64,000 nucleotides of DNA, from contig NZ_CP045670.1 in NCBI RefSeq assembly GCF_017161325.1, forward strand, positions 1,915,367 to 1,979,366, read 5' to 3'. This document shows, one piece after another, positions 19,249 through 28,392 of this stretch. The stretch's first letter is position 1; the number at the start of each line of letters is the position of its first letter. The notes under the pieces are model-generated. The model saw only the letters and a program-made list of their open reading frames with translations. It was not told the DNA's origin and made no database searches. Origin of the DNA: Treponema pedis. Its GTDB lineage: Bacteria; Spirochaetota; Spirochaetia; Treponematales; Treponemataceae. The position numbers were made by a program, and so were the translations under genes.

Positions 19249-20664
19249 TTAATTTTTTTCCGCTCTATAATACGATGAGGCTATTCCAAGTTCTTTGCGG
19301 TATTTATTCACGGTACGGGTACTTATTTCAATCCCCTGCTCTTTTAAAAGTTTTCCGATTTTTGAATCCGAAAGAGTTTTTTGCTCATCGTTTAAATTTA
19401 AAATATCTTCAATTTGAGCAAGTACATAATCTTTAGAAAAACCGCCGGGTACTTCGTTTGAAAATAAGTCTTTAATTTCAAAAAGCCCCCACTCGCATCG
19501 TATGTATTTTCCGTTTGCGGCTCTGGAAATTGTTGAAACGTTAAAACCGGTCATTTCCGCAATATCCGCTTGCCGAAGCGGTTTTAAATAACCTTTTTGC
19601 ATTTTATTTTTATCTTTTTTATTTCGTATCCCTGCAAAAAAATTATATTGAACATTTACAATTGCCGTAAGAATTTTTAAAATAGTTCTGTTTCTGTATT
19701 CTATAATATTCATCAACATTGAAGCTCTGTTTAAAAATTCTTTAACTTGTTCTTTTTCTTCCTGTGATGAAAAAGAAGAATTTTTAGTTTTTCGAAAATT
19801 CAAATTCTTATATTCAGGTGAAATTTCCAATGCGGGGATTTCCTCATCGTTAATTACGACCTTAAATTCGTTTCCGTCCCGTTTAATTTCGGCGATTGGA
19901 GTAATAAACCTTTTTTCTTCGGCAGAGCCCGAATAAGAGCGTCCGGGATACGGAGTAAGCGATTTTAATAAATCGATTGTTTCTTCGGCTTGTTCATGTG
20001 AAATAAAAATATTTTTTTTTGTAAGTTTTTGTATAAAAAGTTCCTCATCGGATACGGCTGATAAAACCTCATAATACTCTTTAATTATTTTTACGATAAG
20101 CTCATAAGAGTTTTTATATATATCAAGTATGAGTCCCGTCTTAGGAGATTCGCAAATTATGCCCGCCTGTACTATAAGAGATTGTTTAAACCCCGAACAG
20201 GCACAACCTATAGGGTCAAACCTACGCACCGAGTGCAAGGCTTTTTTTATTTCGCTTTTTGTAATATTATTTTGTTGCTCCGCTTCTAAAAAAAGTTCTT
20301 CTATAGGAACATAATTAAAACCGTTTGTGTCCAAGTTTTGAATTATAATTTCGGCGGCATTCAAAACATATTCATCGCTTATGGATTCTCTCGCCTGCTT
20401 TAATAAATGTGCTTGCAAAGTTTGATAAGAATCATCTTGAATATTTTCCAAAAAATTTTGAAACTCATCTCCTTTTTCCAAGGCCGCAGCGCTTACATAA
20501 GAGGAGCTTTTAAATACAAGGGCAGGATTTTTTTTTACTTCTTTTACAATTTCTTCCTGAAGTTCTTCCGAAGATAAATTTAAAAGGTTTACAGCATTTA
20601 TCATTTGCTGACTCATTACCATTTTTTGAGATAATGCTTGCTGTTGCCTCTGTGCTAAAATCAT
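19249..20664 (-). CDS. rpoN: RNA polymerase sigma-54 factor
   Basis: 471 residues from ATG 20664. An upstream in-frame TTG is less likely. The activator-binding N-terminus reads LAQRQQQALSQKMVMSQQMI; the core-binding region follows; the DNA-binding part holds ADIAEMTGFNVSTISRA and the RpoN box appears as ISTRTVNKYR, with ST in place of the usual ARR start. The RNA polymerase it forms needs an AAA+ activator, and one candidate lies at 46409-47926. No good promoter or ribosome binding site is visible upstream, so rpoN may depend on read-through from pmbA. Confidence 0.9.
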   Translation of the reverse strand: MILAQRQQQALSQKMVMSQQMINAVNLLNLSSEELQEEIVKEVKKNPALVFKSSSYVSAAALEKGDEFQNFLENIQDDSYQTLQAHLLKQARESISDEYVLNAAEIIIQNLDTNGFNYVPIEELFLEAEQQNNITKSEIKKALHSVRRFDPIGCACSGFKQSLIVQAGIICESPKTGLILDIYKNSYELIVKIIKEYYEVLSAVSDEELFIQKLTKKNIFISHEQAEETIDLLKSLTPYPGRSYSGSAEEKRFITPIAEIKRDGNEFKVVINDEEIPALEISPEYKNLNFRKTKNSSFSSQEEKEQVKEFLNRASMLMNIIEYRNRTILKILTAIVNVQYNFFAGIRNKKDKNKMQKGYLKPLRQADIAEMTGFNVSTISRAANGKYIRCEWGLFEIKDLFSNEVPGGFSKDYVLAQIEDILNLNDEQKTLSDSKIGKLLKEQGIEISTRTVNKYRKELGIASSYYRAEKN

Positions 20665-20692
20665 TTTTAAATAACCGATTTGGAAAAAAATC

Positions 20693-20731
20693 AAAACGGC
20701 TCTTTATGAGAAAAAAATAAAGAACCGTTTT
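20693..20731 (-). terminator. Terminator between pmbA and rpoN
   Basis: AAAACGGCTCTTTAT and ATAAAGAACCGTTTT pair with one mismatch around an A-rich loop. On the minus strand a T-rich stretch follows. Because rpoN begins just downstream, partial read-through would set its level. Confidence 0.65.
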
Positions 20732-20741
20732 TTTAATTTAG

Positions 20742-22076
20742 TTATAATGTACAATTAAAATCTTTTACAAGAATCCCGGGTAAAAGGCTTCCGCCGGTGC
20801 TTCTTCCGCCGTAGGTTCCCGTAGAAGCAAAGATATGACGCTCTTTTGTAACCGCCAATAAATTTTTACCGAACATATTGTAAACCGATTCGTCCCAACG
20901 CATATCGGTAATCGGAGCTATTATTTTCCCGTCTTCCACCCAAAGACAGGCAAAGCGGGTCATTCCCGTAATTCTTGCAGAAGAGGTATCGCTCCAATTT
21001 AAATAATTAAAATTGGAAATATAAATACCGGTACCCAATTCTTTAACCGCTTCGCTTTCGGAAAAATTTCCCTCGCCTATTACGATTGAACGCATACCCT
21101 CGCTTAAAGGAGCTCCGTTGGATTTCACTCCGTATTGGGTTTCACTGCGTAAACTTACGAGAGTATTTTTTAATTTTCCGTTTTCGACAATAGTTAATTT
21201 TTCAGGAGCCGCTTCTCCGTTTGAGTTAAATGACGGTTCAAGACCGAGAGAAAAGTCTTGAATTAAACTGAACTTTTCAGAAAGTTGCTCCCGTCCTTCA
21301 CGTAAAGCAAGATATGCGCTTGAGCCTTGCCGCATACTCCTTTCGCTAAAACCGTTCCACGAAAAAAAGTCGATAACGTCTACTAAAGCGTCCGCAGAAA
21401 TAAACGCTCTATATTTTCCGGGTTCAAGTTTTTTTTGCGGAATATGTAAAACCCTTAAACCTTCGCGTGCATTTTGCAGCTTTGCCTTATATTCCGCATT
21501 TTTCCATTCGGTACCTGAATAAAGAGATTTTATACCGCGTCCGTTTTCAAGCCATACGGAATAATCCAAAGTAAAACTGTCGGTTTGAAACCAATGACTT
21601 GCTCCGGCGGAGGTTATAACGCCTTCACAAATTGTTCCCTGAGAATAAAGTCCAGTAAAATCCAAGTCTTGAGCAGGCTTTAAAACGGCCTCAGGTATTT
21701 TATCCTCCGGTAAAAGTTTTCCTGTATAAACGGTTTCTGAAGTTTCCGCTTTTTCTGGAACGGATTGGTATTTATCTTCCGGTAAAAGAAGAATAATCTC
21801 CCTTGCAGCCTGTAAAGCGTTTGCCGCATTTTTTTTATCTTCATCTATATCCGCTTTAATACCGAAACCGAATTTATAAGTGCGGTTTTTTTTCCAAAAA
21901 GTAAAACTGAAATACCCCTGCTCTACCGTTCCGTTTTGACGCACCCTTGCCTTATTAAATCTCATAAAATATGATTGTTCGCCCGAAAAAGAAATTGAAA
22001 TTTTTTCATCTTCAAGCATTTCGGATAAAATAAAATCCGCAATTGACTTAAAATAATCTTTAAAATTTATTTTCAT
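20742..22076 (-). CDS. pmbA: TldE/PmbA-family protein (partner of TldD)
   Basis: 444 residues. Partner subunit of a TldD/TldE metalloprotease, which degrades short unfolded peptides and matures certain modified peptides. It lacks the HExxxH site carried by TldD, as TldE proteins do. The C-terminal region contains the conserved GTYGGRSTGG-like end. ATG 22076 follows GGAGG and overlaps the tldD stop by four bases (ATGA), so both subunits are translated together. Substrates in this organism are unknown; no peptide-modification genes are nearby. Confidence 0.82.
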   Translation of the reverse strand: MKINFKDYFKSIADFILSEMLEDEKISISFSGEQSYFMRFNKARVRQNGTVEQGYFSFTFWKKNRTYKFGFGIKADIDEDKKNAANALQAAREIILLLPEDKYQSVPEKAETSETVYTGKLLPEDKIPEAVLKPAQDLDFTGLYSQGTICEGVITSAGASHWFQTDSFTLDYSVWLENGRGIKSLYSGTEWKNAEYKAKLQNAREGLRVLHIPQKKLEPGKYRAFISADALVDVIDFFSWNGFSERSMRQGSSAYLALREGREQLSEKFSLIQDFSLGLEPSFNSNGEAAPEKLTIVENGKLKNTLVSLRSETQYGVKSNGAPLSEGMRSIVIGEGNFSESEAVKELGTGIYISNFNYLNWSDTSSARITGMTRFACLWVEDGKIIAPITDMRWDESVYNMFGKNLLAVTKERHIFASTGTYGGRSTGGSLLPGILVKDFNCTL

Positions 22077-23536
22077 TTTCCGCCTCCAAATACTTCTACA
22101 TCGGAAAAAGCGCATACGGGACTTGCATGTCCTACCGCTATTTCTTGATTCGGCTCTCCCTTTCCGCAAGAAGGGGTTCCGAAAACTTCAAAGGTTGATT
22201 TATCGCCTACGGCGCAAAGATTGCGCCAAAAGGTTTGCGAAACGCCGCGGTAATTGGGGTCGCGTACCGTTTCGGTAATTTTTCCGTTTTCAATCAGTTT
22301 TGCGTATTCACAACCGAACTGGAATTTATTACGGTAATCATCTATGGACCAAGAACGGTTTGATGACATTATAATTCCTTTTTCAATAGAAGAAATTATT
22401 TTATCAAAACTACTTGAGCCCGGTTCAAGGTTTAAATTTGCCATTCTATCTATCGGCGGGCGGTTCCACGAAGCTGCTCTTTGGTTTGCAACTGTACATT
22501 CCGCAAATTTAGGAGTTTTTTTATAAAGACGGTATGAGCTTTCGACTCCGCCCAGAGCACATTGTAAAATTCCTTCCTTTATAATAAACATTTTTTTTGC
22601 TTGAGTGCCGGTTTGGTCTGCACCGTATGAGGCAATTTGATAAGGAATTGAAGGGTCAAAACAAATATTCATCAACTTTGAACCGTATTGAAATTTACCT
22701 ATATCTTCAGGTTTTATAAAACTTCCGCCTGCATAATTTCTTTCATCGCCTATAATGCGGTCAATTTCGAGGGGGTGCCCAACACTTTCATGAATTTGTA
22801 AAATCATTTGGTCGGGCATAAGAACCAAGGTGCGCCTATCCGAGGGGCATGTTTTGCACGATAAAAGTTCTATCGCTTCGTTGCCCACTCTTTCCGCTTC
22901 TTTTTTTGAAGCGGAAAAATTTAAAAATTCACAGCCGCCTTGAAAAAGTCTTGCTCCGCCGTTCCAACTGCGCCTTTGAATTACATCTCCGCGCCTCGCC
23001 GCCGCTTCAAAACCCGAAAGCACCGTATTGAAATTTTGAAAAATGTTTGCACCTGAAGAAGTTAAAAGTTCTATTGTATGCTCGTTTAAAAACGCATAAG
23101 AATCCGTATCTATAATTTCATCGGAAATTTTAAGCGTATTACAAAGTTCAAAAAGCCAATCGAAAATTTCCGCCTTTGAAGGATAAGTTTTTTTACCGCA
23201 TAAGGTTTCGTTTTTAAGTACGGAATCAGGCCTTATACTTAAATCGAAATCGGCGATTTTAAAGGAAGACCCGGAATCCGCTGCATTAAAGGCTTTTTGT
23301 GCAGCCTCTGCCGCCCCTTGAGGTGTTAAATTTTGTGAAGCTGCATACGCAATATGCCCCTTATACAAAACTTCAACCATAAAACCGGCATCGTAAAAAT
23401 ATCCTGCATTTTCAAATTCCGCATCATGTGCGAGAAAGGAAGAGTTCTTTTTACGATGAATACGAAGCGTTACAAGCTCCGCCTTAGGCACAGCATTTTG
23501 AGCCGCTTCCAACAGGCTTTTACTCGAATAAACCAT
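22073..23536 (-). CDS. tldD: TldD-family metalloprotease subunit
   Basis: 487 residues, the catalytic partner of the downstream TldE/PmbA. The zinc-binding HExxxH appears as HESVGH (about 249-254) followed by PLEIDRI. ATG 23536 is preceded by GGAGGAAACT; the longer reading starts at an ATG inside that ribosome binding site. A TATAAT at 23569-23574 on the minus strand is a likely -10 box. The pair is followed by a terminator before rpoN. Confidence 0.87.
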   Translation of the reverse strand: MVYSSKSLLEAAQNAVPKAELVTLRIHRKKNSSFLAHDAEFENAGYFYDAGFMVEVLYKGHIAYAASQNLTPQGAAEAAQKAFNAADSGSSFKIADFDLSIRPDSVLKNETLCGKKTYPSKAEIFDWLFELCNTLKISDEIIDTDSYAFLNEHTIELLTSSGANIFQNFNTVLSGFEAAARRGDVIQRRSWNGGARLFQGGCEFLNFSASKKEAERVGNEAIELLSCKTCPSDRRTLVLMPDQMILQIHESVGHPLEIDRIIGDERNYAGGSFIKPEDIGKFQYGSKLMNICFDPSIPYQIASYGADQTGTQAKKMFIIKEGILQCALGGVESSYRLYKKTPKFAECTVANQRAASWNRPPIDRMANLNLEPGSSSFDKIISSIEKGIIMSSNRSWSIDDYRNKFQFGCEYAKLIENGKITETVRDPNYRGVSQTFWRNLCAVGDKSTFEVFGTPSCGKGEPNQEIAVGHASPVCAFSDVEVFGGGK

Positions 23537-23632
23537 AGTTTCCTCCATTAAAACTTTTAAGAGTTTTTATTATAGCATAAATCCTTGAGTATTGCTATAG
23601 CATTTGTCGAGTAAAAAGATTTACTTTATAAC

Positions 23633-23662
23633 TTGACAAAATTAAAAATTGTAAAGTATAAT
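23633..23662 (+). promoter_or_regulatory. Promoter of the small lipoprotein gene
   Basis: TTGACA at 23633, 18 bases, TATAAT at 23657. Both boxes match the consensus exactly. Confidence 0.75.
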
Positions 23663-23684
23663 TCTTAGTTAAGGAGGTTTGTAA

Positions 23685-24020
23685 GTGTATAAAAGCAAAG
23701 TAAAATGGAGCTTTATCCTGACCTTAGGGATATGTATATTTTCGTGTACTAAGGAAGCGAAAGAACATAAGGAAGAAGAAAAGCCTGTAGTAAAAACTGA
23801 AATTACGGAAAATAAAACAGAAGTAAAACGGGAAACACAAGAAGAAAATAAAAAAACATCTATCGAAACTCCTGATGAAGAACCCCATTTAAAAGCCGAA
23901 AAAGAGGGGCTTAAATATCTTTCCGATGAAAAGCACTATATGGCAAAGGGAAGTTTATTGTTTTATAACTTAAATATAAACGATACCTATGAGCAGGCAT
24001 TAGCCAAATTAAAAGAGTGA
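23685..24020 (+). CDS. Small charged lipoprotein, possibly truncated
   Basis: 111 residues from GTG 23685, seven bases after AAGGAGG. The signal peptide FILTLGICIFSC ends in a relaxed spirochaetal lipobox with Cys near residue 22. After it come about 55 residues rich in Glu, Lys and Thr, then a helical segment ending YEQALAKLKE. I do not recognise a family. Promoter and ribosome binding site are strong. The reading frame ends in a double stop (TGATGA), and the following 130 bases look like decayed coding sequence, so the protein may have lost its C-terminal part. Confidence 0.65.
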   Translation: MYKSKVKWSFILTLGICIFSCTKEAKEHKEEEKPVVKTEITENKTEVKRETQEENKKTSIETPDEEPHLKAEKEGLKYLSDEKHYMAKGSLLFYNLNINDTYEQALAKLKE

Positions 24021-24152
24021 TGAAACTGCATATTGTAGAAAATAAATTATGGAGGGCAAGTATGGAAAAGAAATAATAAAAATCAAGTGCACACATATAG
24101 GATATCATTGGATGTGTGAGTAAAGATGATTGGATAGATATAAAATATTAGG
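24021..24152 (+). pseudogene. Decayed coding remnant after the lipoprotein gene
   Basis: The lipoprotein frame continues past its double stop and one further stop into an open stretch reading NYGGQVWKRNN and HTYRISLDV. The frame then breaks, and a shifted frame reads KDDWIDIKY before a stop. These look like pieces of one C-terminal domain broken by several mutations. No ribosome binding site precedes a usable start. The reconstruction is inference. Confidence 0.35.
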
Positions 24153-24165
24153 AGGCTTACCTAAT

Positions 24166-25039
24166 CTACCCGTCAGTTATAATCTTATCAATAATGATAT
24201 TCAACTTAACTATTAAAATACCCGTATATCGTTCGATATTTTCTATTATATATTTTTGGAGCTGATGAATTTTTCCTGTAAGTTGTGTGCCGAACGGAAT
24301 ATCAACCGTTAAAGACAGTTCATAACCTCCGGTATCAACGCGAATACTTAACTTTTTAATTACGATACCCTTATCGTATTCTTCCACGCAATGAAATACC
24401 ATTTGGGTTAAAGCCGATTCCGAAATTTCGACGGCACCGACTTTTGAAAATTCGGGACGAACAACGGATTTTTCAAATAACTTGGACTGTTCGGTACCTA
24501 CAAGAGGCGCTTTTTTCTTTTTAAAAAACAATCGCACCTTATCATAAAAAATTTGAGGATAGTTGCGCTGTATTTCCAGCGAAGGAACCGGAATTACATG
24601 CTTTCCTTCAACGCGCCTGGAACGCATTGCAGCTTCAATTTCTTCGCGTGTAGCGATTTCCTCAATTTTTTATAATTTTTTTAGGCTGCGGAATTTGAAG
24701 ACGGACTGCAATTTTATTTACCATTTTTTCGGAAGTACCCAAAATAAGAATTTTTTTAAAATTGTTCCTCTGCAAAGCTTTTGCAGCTTCATCTCTATGT
24801 TTTTTATCGTCAAACAAGGCCGTTTTTACCGCAGCTAAAAAAGTTTTTTCACGCTTCGCAGAATGCCCCGCAATAATTTTATCATGATGAATTAAAAGGC
24901 CGTCATCAATTATAAGTTCAACCCTCAGTTTTTCGGCTAACAGTTTTGCCCGAAAACTTTTTCCTGTTCCGCTTTCACCTACAAGAGCATAAACATTTAT
25001 TCTTCTAACCGTCCAAAATATATTTTGAAAAAATCCCAT
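24166..25039 (-). CDS. P-loop NTPase fused to an Asp23/Gls24 domain, frameshifted in a 6-T run
   Basis: About 290 residues after frame correction. The N-terminus carries a P-loop (VGESGTGKS, about 19-27) in a small kinase-like domain. The last 85 residues, from VEISESALTQMVFHCVEEY to VKLNIIIDKI, have the length and strand/helix pattern of an Asp23/Gls24 (DUF322) domain, otherwise found in membrane-associated stress proteins. Two reading frames meet at 24666-24671: five T instead of six joins PKKIIK to IEEIATREEIEAAMRSRR. The start ATG 25039 has no good ribosome binding site. Function unknown; the two domains suggest a nucleotide-dependent envelope or stress role. Confidence 0.65.
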
Positions 25040-25162
25040 TTATTATTAATAACGACCTTTAAAATAAGCAAGCTCAAAAACCTTATTAAATTGTTCATTT
25101 ATTGCCCGTTAATTTTCCCGGAGTCGGAAAGAAAAATTATGAGCACTGCTTATTTCCCGCTT

Positions 25163-26404
25163 CTAATTTCTTTCCGAAAGAACTAAGTTAAGTTCAAGTG
25201 TTTTTTTACCGCGTATGATTTTAATCTTTACTGTTTCTCCGGGTTTTTTGTCTTCTAAAACGGAATAATAATCGGTAAGGCTTTTTATTTTTTGTCCCGC
25301 AATTTCCGTAATAATATCACCGCCTATATAAAAAACGGTGCTGTATCTTCCGAACCCTGAACGAACGGCTTCGCTTCCGCCCTTTAAATCCGCTTTTGCG
25401 GCATTGCTTCCGCGTTTAACTTGCGAAACAAGAAGTCCCGCTGAAACCGGCAATTCCGCATAAGAAGCAAGCTGACGGGAAATTTGCACCAATTCCGCAT
25501 CAATGGAGCCGCGTATAACTTTTCCGTATTTTAAAATATCGGCTGTAACCCGTTTTGCGGTATTAACCGGAACCGCAAAACCCACTCCGGCAGAGCTTCC
25601 GGAAGTTGAATAAATCATTGTATTTATTCCTATCATTCTGCCTTGAGTGTCTAAAAGGGGCCCTCCGGAATTCCCGGGATTAATTGCCGTATCGGTTTGT
25701 ATCATATTTTTTATGATAATATTTTTATCATTTTGAATTGGTCGTCCCAAGGCGGAAACAATTCCATCGGTAAGAGTACGCTCCAACCCGAACGGATTTC
25801 CTATTGCCAAAACTCTTTGTCCTACTTTTAACGTGGAAGAATTTCCGAATTTAATCGTGGTAAGTTTTATATTTTTAGGAGGCTCAAACTTTAAAACCGC
25901 CAAATCGTTTTCGGTATCCGTTCCCACTATTTTTGCCTCATATTGTGAACCGTCGTAAAGTGAAATAAAAATTTTTGAAGCTTCGGCAATTACGTGGGTA
26001 TTTGTCAAAACCAAACCGCTTTCATCTATGATGGAGCCCGAACCCGAACCGCCTTCCACCGGAACGGGTTCCAAAAACCAGTTTACCGATACGGTTTCGG
26101 TAGTAATATTTACGACGGCTTCATTTGCAGTTTCATATACAAAAATATTTTGTGTTTCAACCTGACTGTATGATGAATCCGAAGCCGTATTTATAGGCTG
26201 AATCTGTTTTACGGTTTCTTTGCCGCTATTTTCAGCCAAGGTTTCCGTTAAAGTATTTTTTTCAAAAACGGTTTCTTCCGATTCGGAAGAAATTTTCGAA
26301 TGTCCGTTGTTAAGATTTAAACCCGCCCAAAATGCAAGAGAACTTACAAAAACCGTAACTACCGCAGTCCAAACAAAAAATTGCCGTTTACTATATAATT
26401 TCAT
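25163..26404 (-). CDS. HtrA/DegP-family serine protease, membrane-anchored, one PDZ domain
   Basis: 413 residues. An N-terminal membrane anchor (about 9-29), a low-complexity linker rich in Ser, Glu and Thr to residue 90, then a trypsin-like domain with the triad H137 (TNTHVI), D167 (ENDLAVLKF) and S246 (NPGNSGGPL), and one C-terminal PDZ domain. This is the DegS/HtrA layout rather than two-PDZ DegP. It should act in the periplasm on misfolded envelope proteins. It has its own promoter; the next gene downstream is the P-loop/Asp23 fusion. Confidence 0.9.
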   Translation of the reverse strand: MKLYSKRQFFVWTAVVTVFVSSLAFWAGLNLNNGHSKISSESEETVFEKNTLTETLAENSGKETVKQIQPINTASDSSYSQVETQNIFVYETANEAVVNITTETVSVNWFLEPVPVEGGSGSGSIIDESGLVLTNTHVIAEASKIFISLYDGSQYEAKIVGTDTENDLAVLKFEPPKNIKLTTIKFGNSSTLKVGQRVLAIGNPFGLERTLTDGIVSALGRPIQNDKNIIIKNMIQTDTAINPGNSGGPLLDTQGRMIGINTMIYSTSGSSAGVGFAVPVNTAKRVTADILKYGKVIRGSIDAELVQISRQLASYAELPVSAGLLVSQVKRGSNAAKADLKGGSEAVRSGFGRYSTVFYIGGDIITEIAGQKIKSLTDYYSVLEDKKPGETVKIKIIRGKKTLELNLVLSERN

Positions 26405-26444
26405 ATCTATTTCACCGCCTCCGATTAAAAAAAATTATATTACT

Positions 26445-26474
26445 AATGTAGTAAAATTTAAGAGGGATTGTCAA
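26445..26474 (-). promoter_or_regulatory. Promoter of htrA
   Basis: Minus strand TTGACA (26469-26474), 18 bases, TACATT (26445-26450). The -35 box overlaps the foot of the hairpin at the end of ispF. Confidence 0.6.
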
Positions 26475-26515
26475 GTCTATTACCGCCTGTTTTCAGGTAC
26501 GGGTTAATAGACTTG
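26472..26515 (-). terminator. Hairpin at the end of ispF
   Basis: CAAGTCTATTA and its exact complement, 11 bases each, enclose a smaller stem. It spans the last codons of ispF and reaches into the htrA -35 box. No T-run follows. Confidence 0.6.
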
Positions 26516-26966
26516 ATACAAAAGAGGCTACCGCCCTGCCCCTTCCTATAATGCCCAAACCTTCGCCCGTTTTTGCTTTTACAAAAACCGAATCCTTTTT
26601 TATTTTTAAAATATCGGCAATAGATTCTCTAATAATCTCGCGGTAAGGCAATATTTTAGGCTTTTCTATAAGAATAACGCAATCTATATTTTCTATTTTC
26701 CAACCCGCACCGTTTATTTTTTCCCGAACGATTTTTAAAAGCTCCGCCGAATCCGCATTTTTCCAAGTTTTATCTTCGGGAGGAAAAAACTCTCCTATAT
26801 CTCCCATACCCGAGGCGCCTAAAAGAGAATCTGTTACGGCATGTAAAAGAACATCTCCGTCGGAATGAGCCGCCTCTCCTTTTTTAAAGGGGATATGCAC
26901 TCCTCCAAGCATAAGTTTTCTTCCACGTACAAGTTTATGTAAATCGTATCCCAAACCGGTTCTCAT
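26493..26966 (-). CDS. ispF: 2-C-methyl-D-erythritol 2,4-cyclodiphosphate synthase
   Basis: Fifth enzyme of the non-mevalonate (MEP) isoprenoid pathway. 157 residues, the normal length. The zinc-site GYDLHKL near the start, HSDGDVLLHAVTDSLLGA and the late KAKTGEGLGIIGRG motif are intact. The ATG overlaps the ispD stop by four bases, so the two are translated together. Confidence 0.95.
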   Translation of the reverse strand: MRTGLGYDLHKLVRGRKLMLGGVHIPFKKGEAAHSDGDVLLHAVTDSLLGASGMGDIGEFFPPEDKTWKNADSAELLKIVREKINGAGWKIENIDCVILIEKPKILPYREIIRESIADILKIKKDSVFVKAKTGEGLGIIGRGRAVASFVSSLLTRT

Positions 26967-27679
26967 TGTAAATCTTCCTTAAAAGTGATTTTTTTATTTG
27001 AAATCTCTCCGTTACATACAAAAACGGGAGCTGCAAAATCCGAATAAATTTCACTGTCATCGGTATACTCCTTTTCGCTCCGAGCGGCGGACGAATGGGC
27101 GTCAAGCAGTTTTTTAAAATTAAAACCCTGCGGAGTTTGTACGGAAAAAACAGAGCTTCTTTTTAGATGGTTAATTATTTTTCCTTTATCATCAACAATT
27201 TTTTGAGTATCCACAGCCTGATAACCCGGAACGGCAGCCCCGTATTTTTCCGCGGTCTTACAAATTTCTTTAATCAAATCGCAAGTTACGAAGGGTCTCG
27301 CCCCGTCATGGATAAGTACATATTCGGTATTTTTAAGTTTTAATAAGGCTTTAAAAACGGACTCTCTTCTTGAAGAACCGCCTTCTATAAAAATAAGCTC
27401 GGCCGTATTTTTTAAAATGAGGTCATTTATTCTGAAGTCCGAAAATACTATTTTTTCGGCTTTTTGCAAGTCTCCTTTCGGGACGGTTATAATTATTTTA
27501 CTAAAGATGTCAACATTTAAAAATTTAAAAAGACATTCCGAAAGAACGGAAACGTTTTTATCGTTTCCGTTTAAAGGCAAGTATTCTTTTTTTATTTTTG
27601 AATTTTTATCCTGATTCATTCTGGAAGAATTTCCCGCCGCCGTTATAACGGCGGAAAATCGGCATTTATTCGTCTTCAT
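26963..27679 (-). CDS. ispD: 2-C-methyl-D-erythritol 4-phosphate cytidylyltransferase
   Basis: Third enzyme of the MEP pathway, transferring CMP to MEP. 238 residues from ATG 27679 (MKTNKCRFSAV). Motifs: the glycine-rich nucleotide loop AVITAAGNSSRM, HDGARPFV and SVQTPQGF. The start lies inside the end of carD, giving a 14-base overlap. A longer TTG-initiated reading is less likely because the extra residues do not match the family. Confidence 0.92.
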   Translation of the reverse strand: MKTNKCRFSAVITAAGNSSRMNQDKNSKIKKEYLPLNGNDKNVSVLSECLFKFLNVDIFSKIIITVPKGDLQKAEKIVFSDFRINDLILKNTAELIFIEGGSSRRESVFKALLKLKNTEYVLIHDGARPFVTCDLIKEICKTAEKYGAAVPGYQAVDTQKIVDDKGKIINHLKRSSVFSVQTPQGFNFKKLLDAHSSAARSEKEYTDDSEIYSDFAAPVFVCNGEISNKKITFKEDLQ

Positions 27680-28319
27680 ACATGTCCGAATCGTCCATAT
27701 CCTCTTCATCTAAATCATCGGTATCATCTTCGATTATTTCTTCTTCTGCAAGGTCATCATCGGCTTCATCCAAATCATCATCGAATACAATTGCCGATTT
27801 TTTTACGGGAACGGGACTTCCTCCGAGCGGCTCCAAATGAGAATGAATAAGCGATTCCGCTTCGGATTTTGAAAGTTTCATTGCGGCGGCAATTTCGTCT
27901 TGAAAAATTCGATATGCCGAATCGTATAATTTTCGTTCTTGAATCGGCAGCTCTTTTGTTTTGCTGCGCTGATAAAGAGAGCGGACAACGGAAGCCGTAT
28001 TTAAAATTTCACCGCTTTTAAAAAGGTCCATATTCATTTGATATCGGGCTTTCCAATCAATCGGTATAGGTTCAAATACTTCGGATAAAAACTTTAAAGC
28101 TCCTTCAGCTTCCGCCTTTGTTACAATTCGGCGTATTCCAAGCCGCTCCGTTCCGGTAACAGGCACAAGAACCGTCATATCCGATTCCGATAAATAGATA
28201 ACATAATAATCAATTACTTCACCGCCTATTTCCCGTTTAGTAATCTCCGTTACGGAACCTACTCCCTGACCGGGATAAACAACAATTTCTTTTACAGAAA
28301 AACCTGATTTTTTACTCAT
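27666..28319 (-). CDS. CarD-family transcription regulator
   Basis: 217 residues. The N-terminal RNA-polymerase-interacting (TRCF RID-like) domain starts SVKEIVVYPGQGVGSV; a helical DNA-binding part follows, about 75-165. CarD stabilises the open complex at rRNA and other promoters. The tail after residue 180 is very acidic (runs of D and E), an addition not present in the short mycobacterial protein. Heading an operon with ispD and ispF, as here, is a known arrangement in other phyla. The ATG has no Shine-Dalgarno sequence and a promoter eight bases away. Confidence 0.88.
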   Translation of the reverse strand: MSKKSGFSVKEIVVYPGQGVGSVTEITKREIGGEVIDYYVIYLSESDMTVLVPVTGTERLGIRRIVTKAEAEGALKFLSEVFEPIPIDWKARYQMNMDLFKSGEILNTASVVRSLYQRSKTKELPIQERKLYDSAYRIFQDEIAAAMKLSKSEAESLIHSHLEPLGGSPVPVKKSAIVFDDDLDEADDDLAEEEIIEDDTDDLDEEDMDDSDMYEDE

Positions 28320-28327
28320 ATCTCGTC

Positions 28328-28356
28328 ATTATAGCAAAAAACAGCTTTTTAGTCTA
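28328..28356 (-). promoter_or_regulatory. Promoter of carD-ispD-ispF, placed for a leaderless mRNA
   Basis: Minus strand TAGACT (28351-28356), 17 bases, TATAAT (28328-28333), then eight bases to the carD ATG. Confidence 0.6.
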
Positions 28357-28392
28357 TTACGGAGCCGATAAAAACAAAATCCGACTTTAAGC

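Noticed and set aside
25063-25152. Loose inverted repeat (ATAAGCA...GCTC) downstream of htrA
   Set aside because: The arms are imperfect and about 65 bases apart, so it is unlikely to fold as a terminator.
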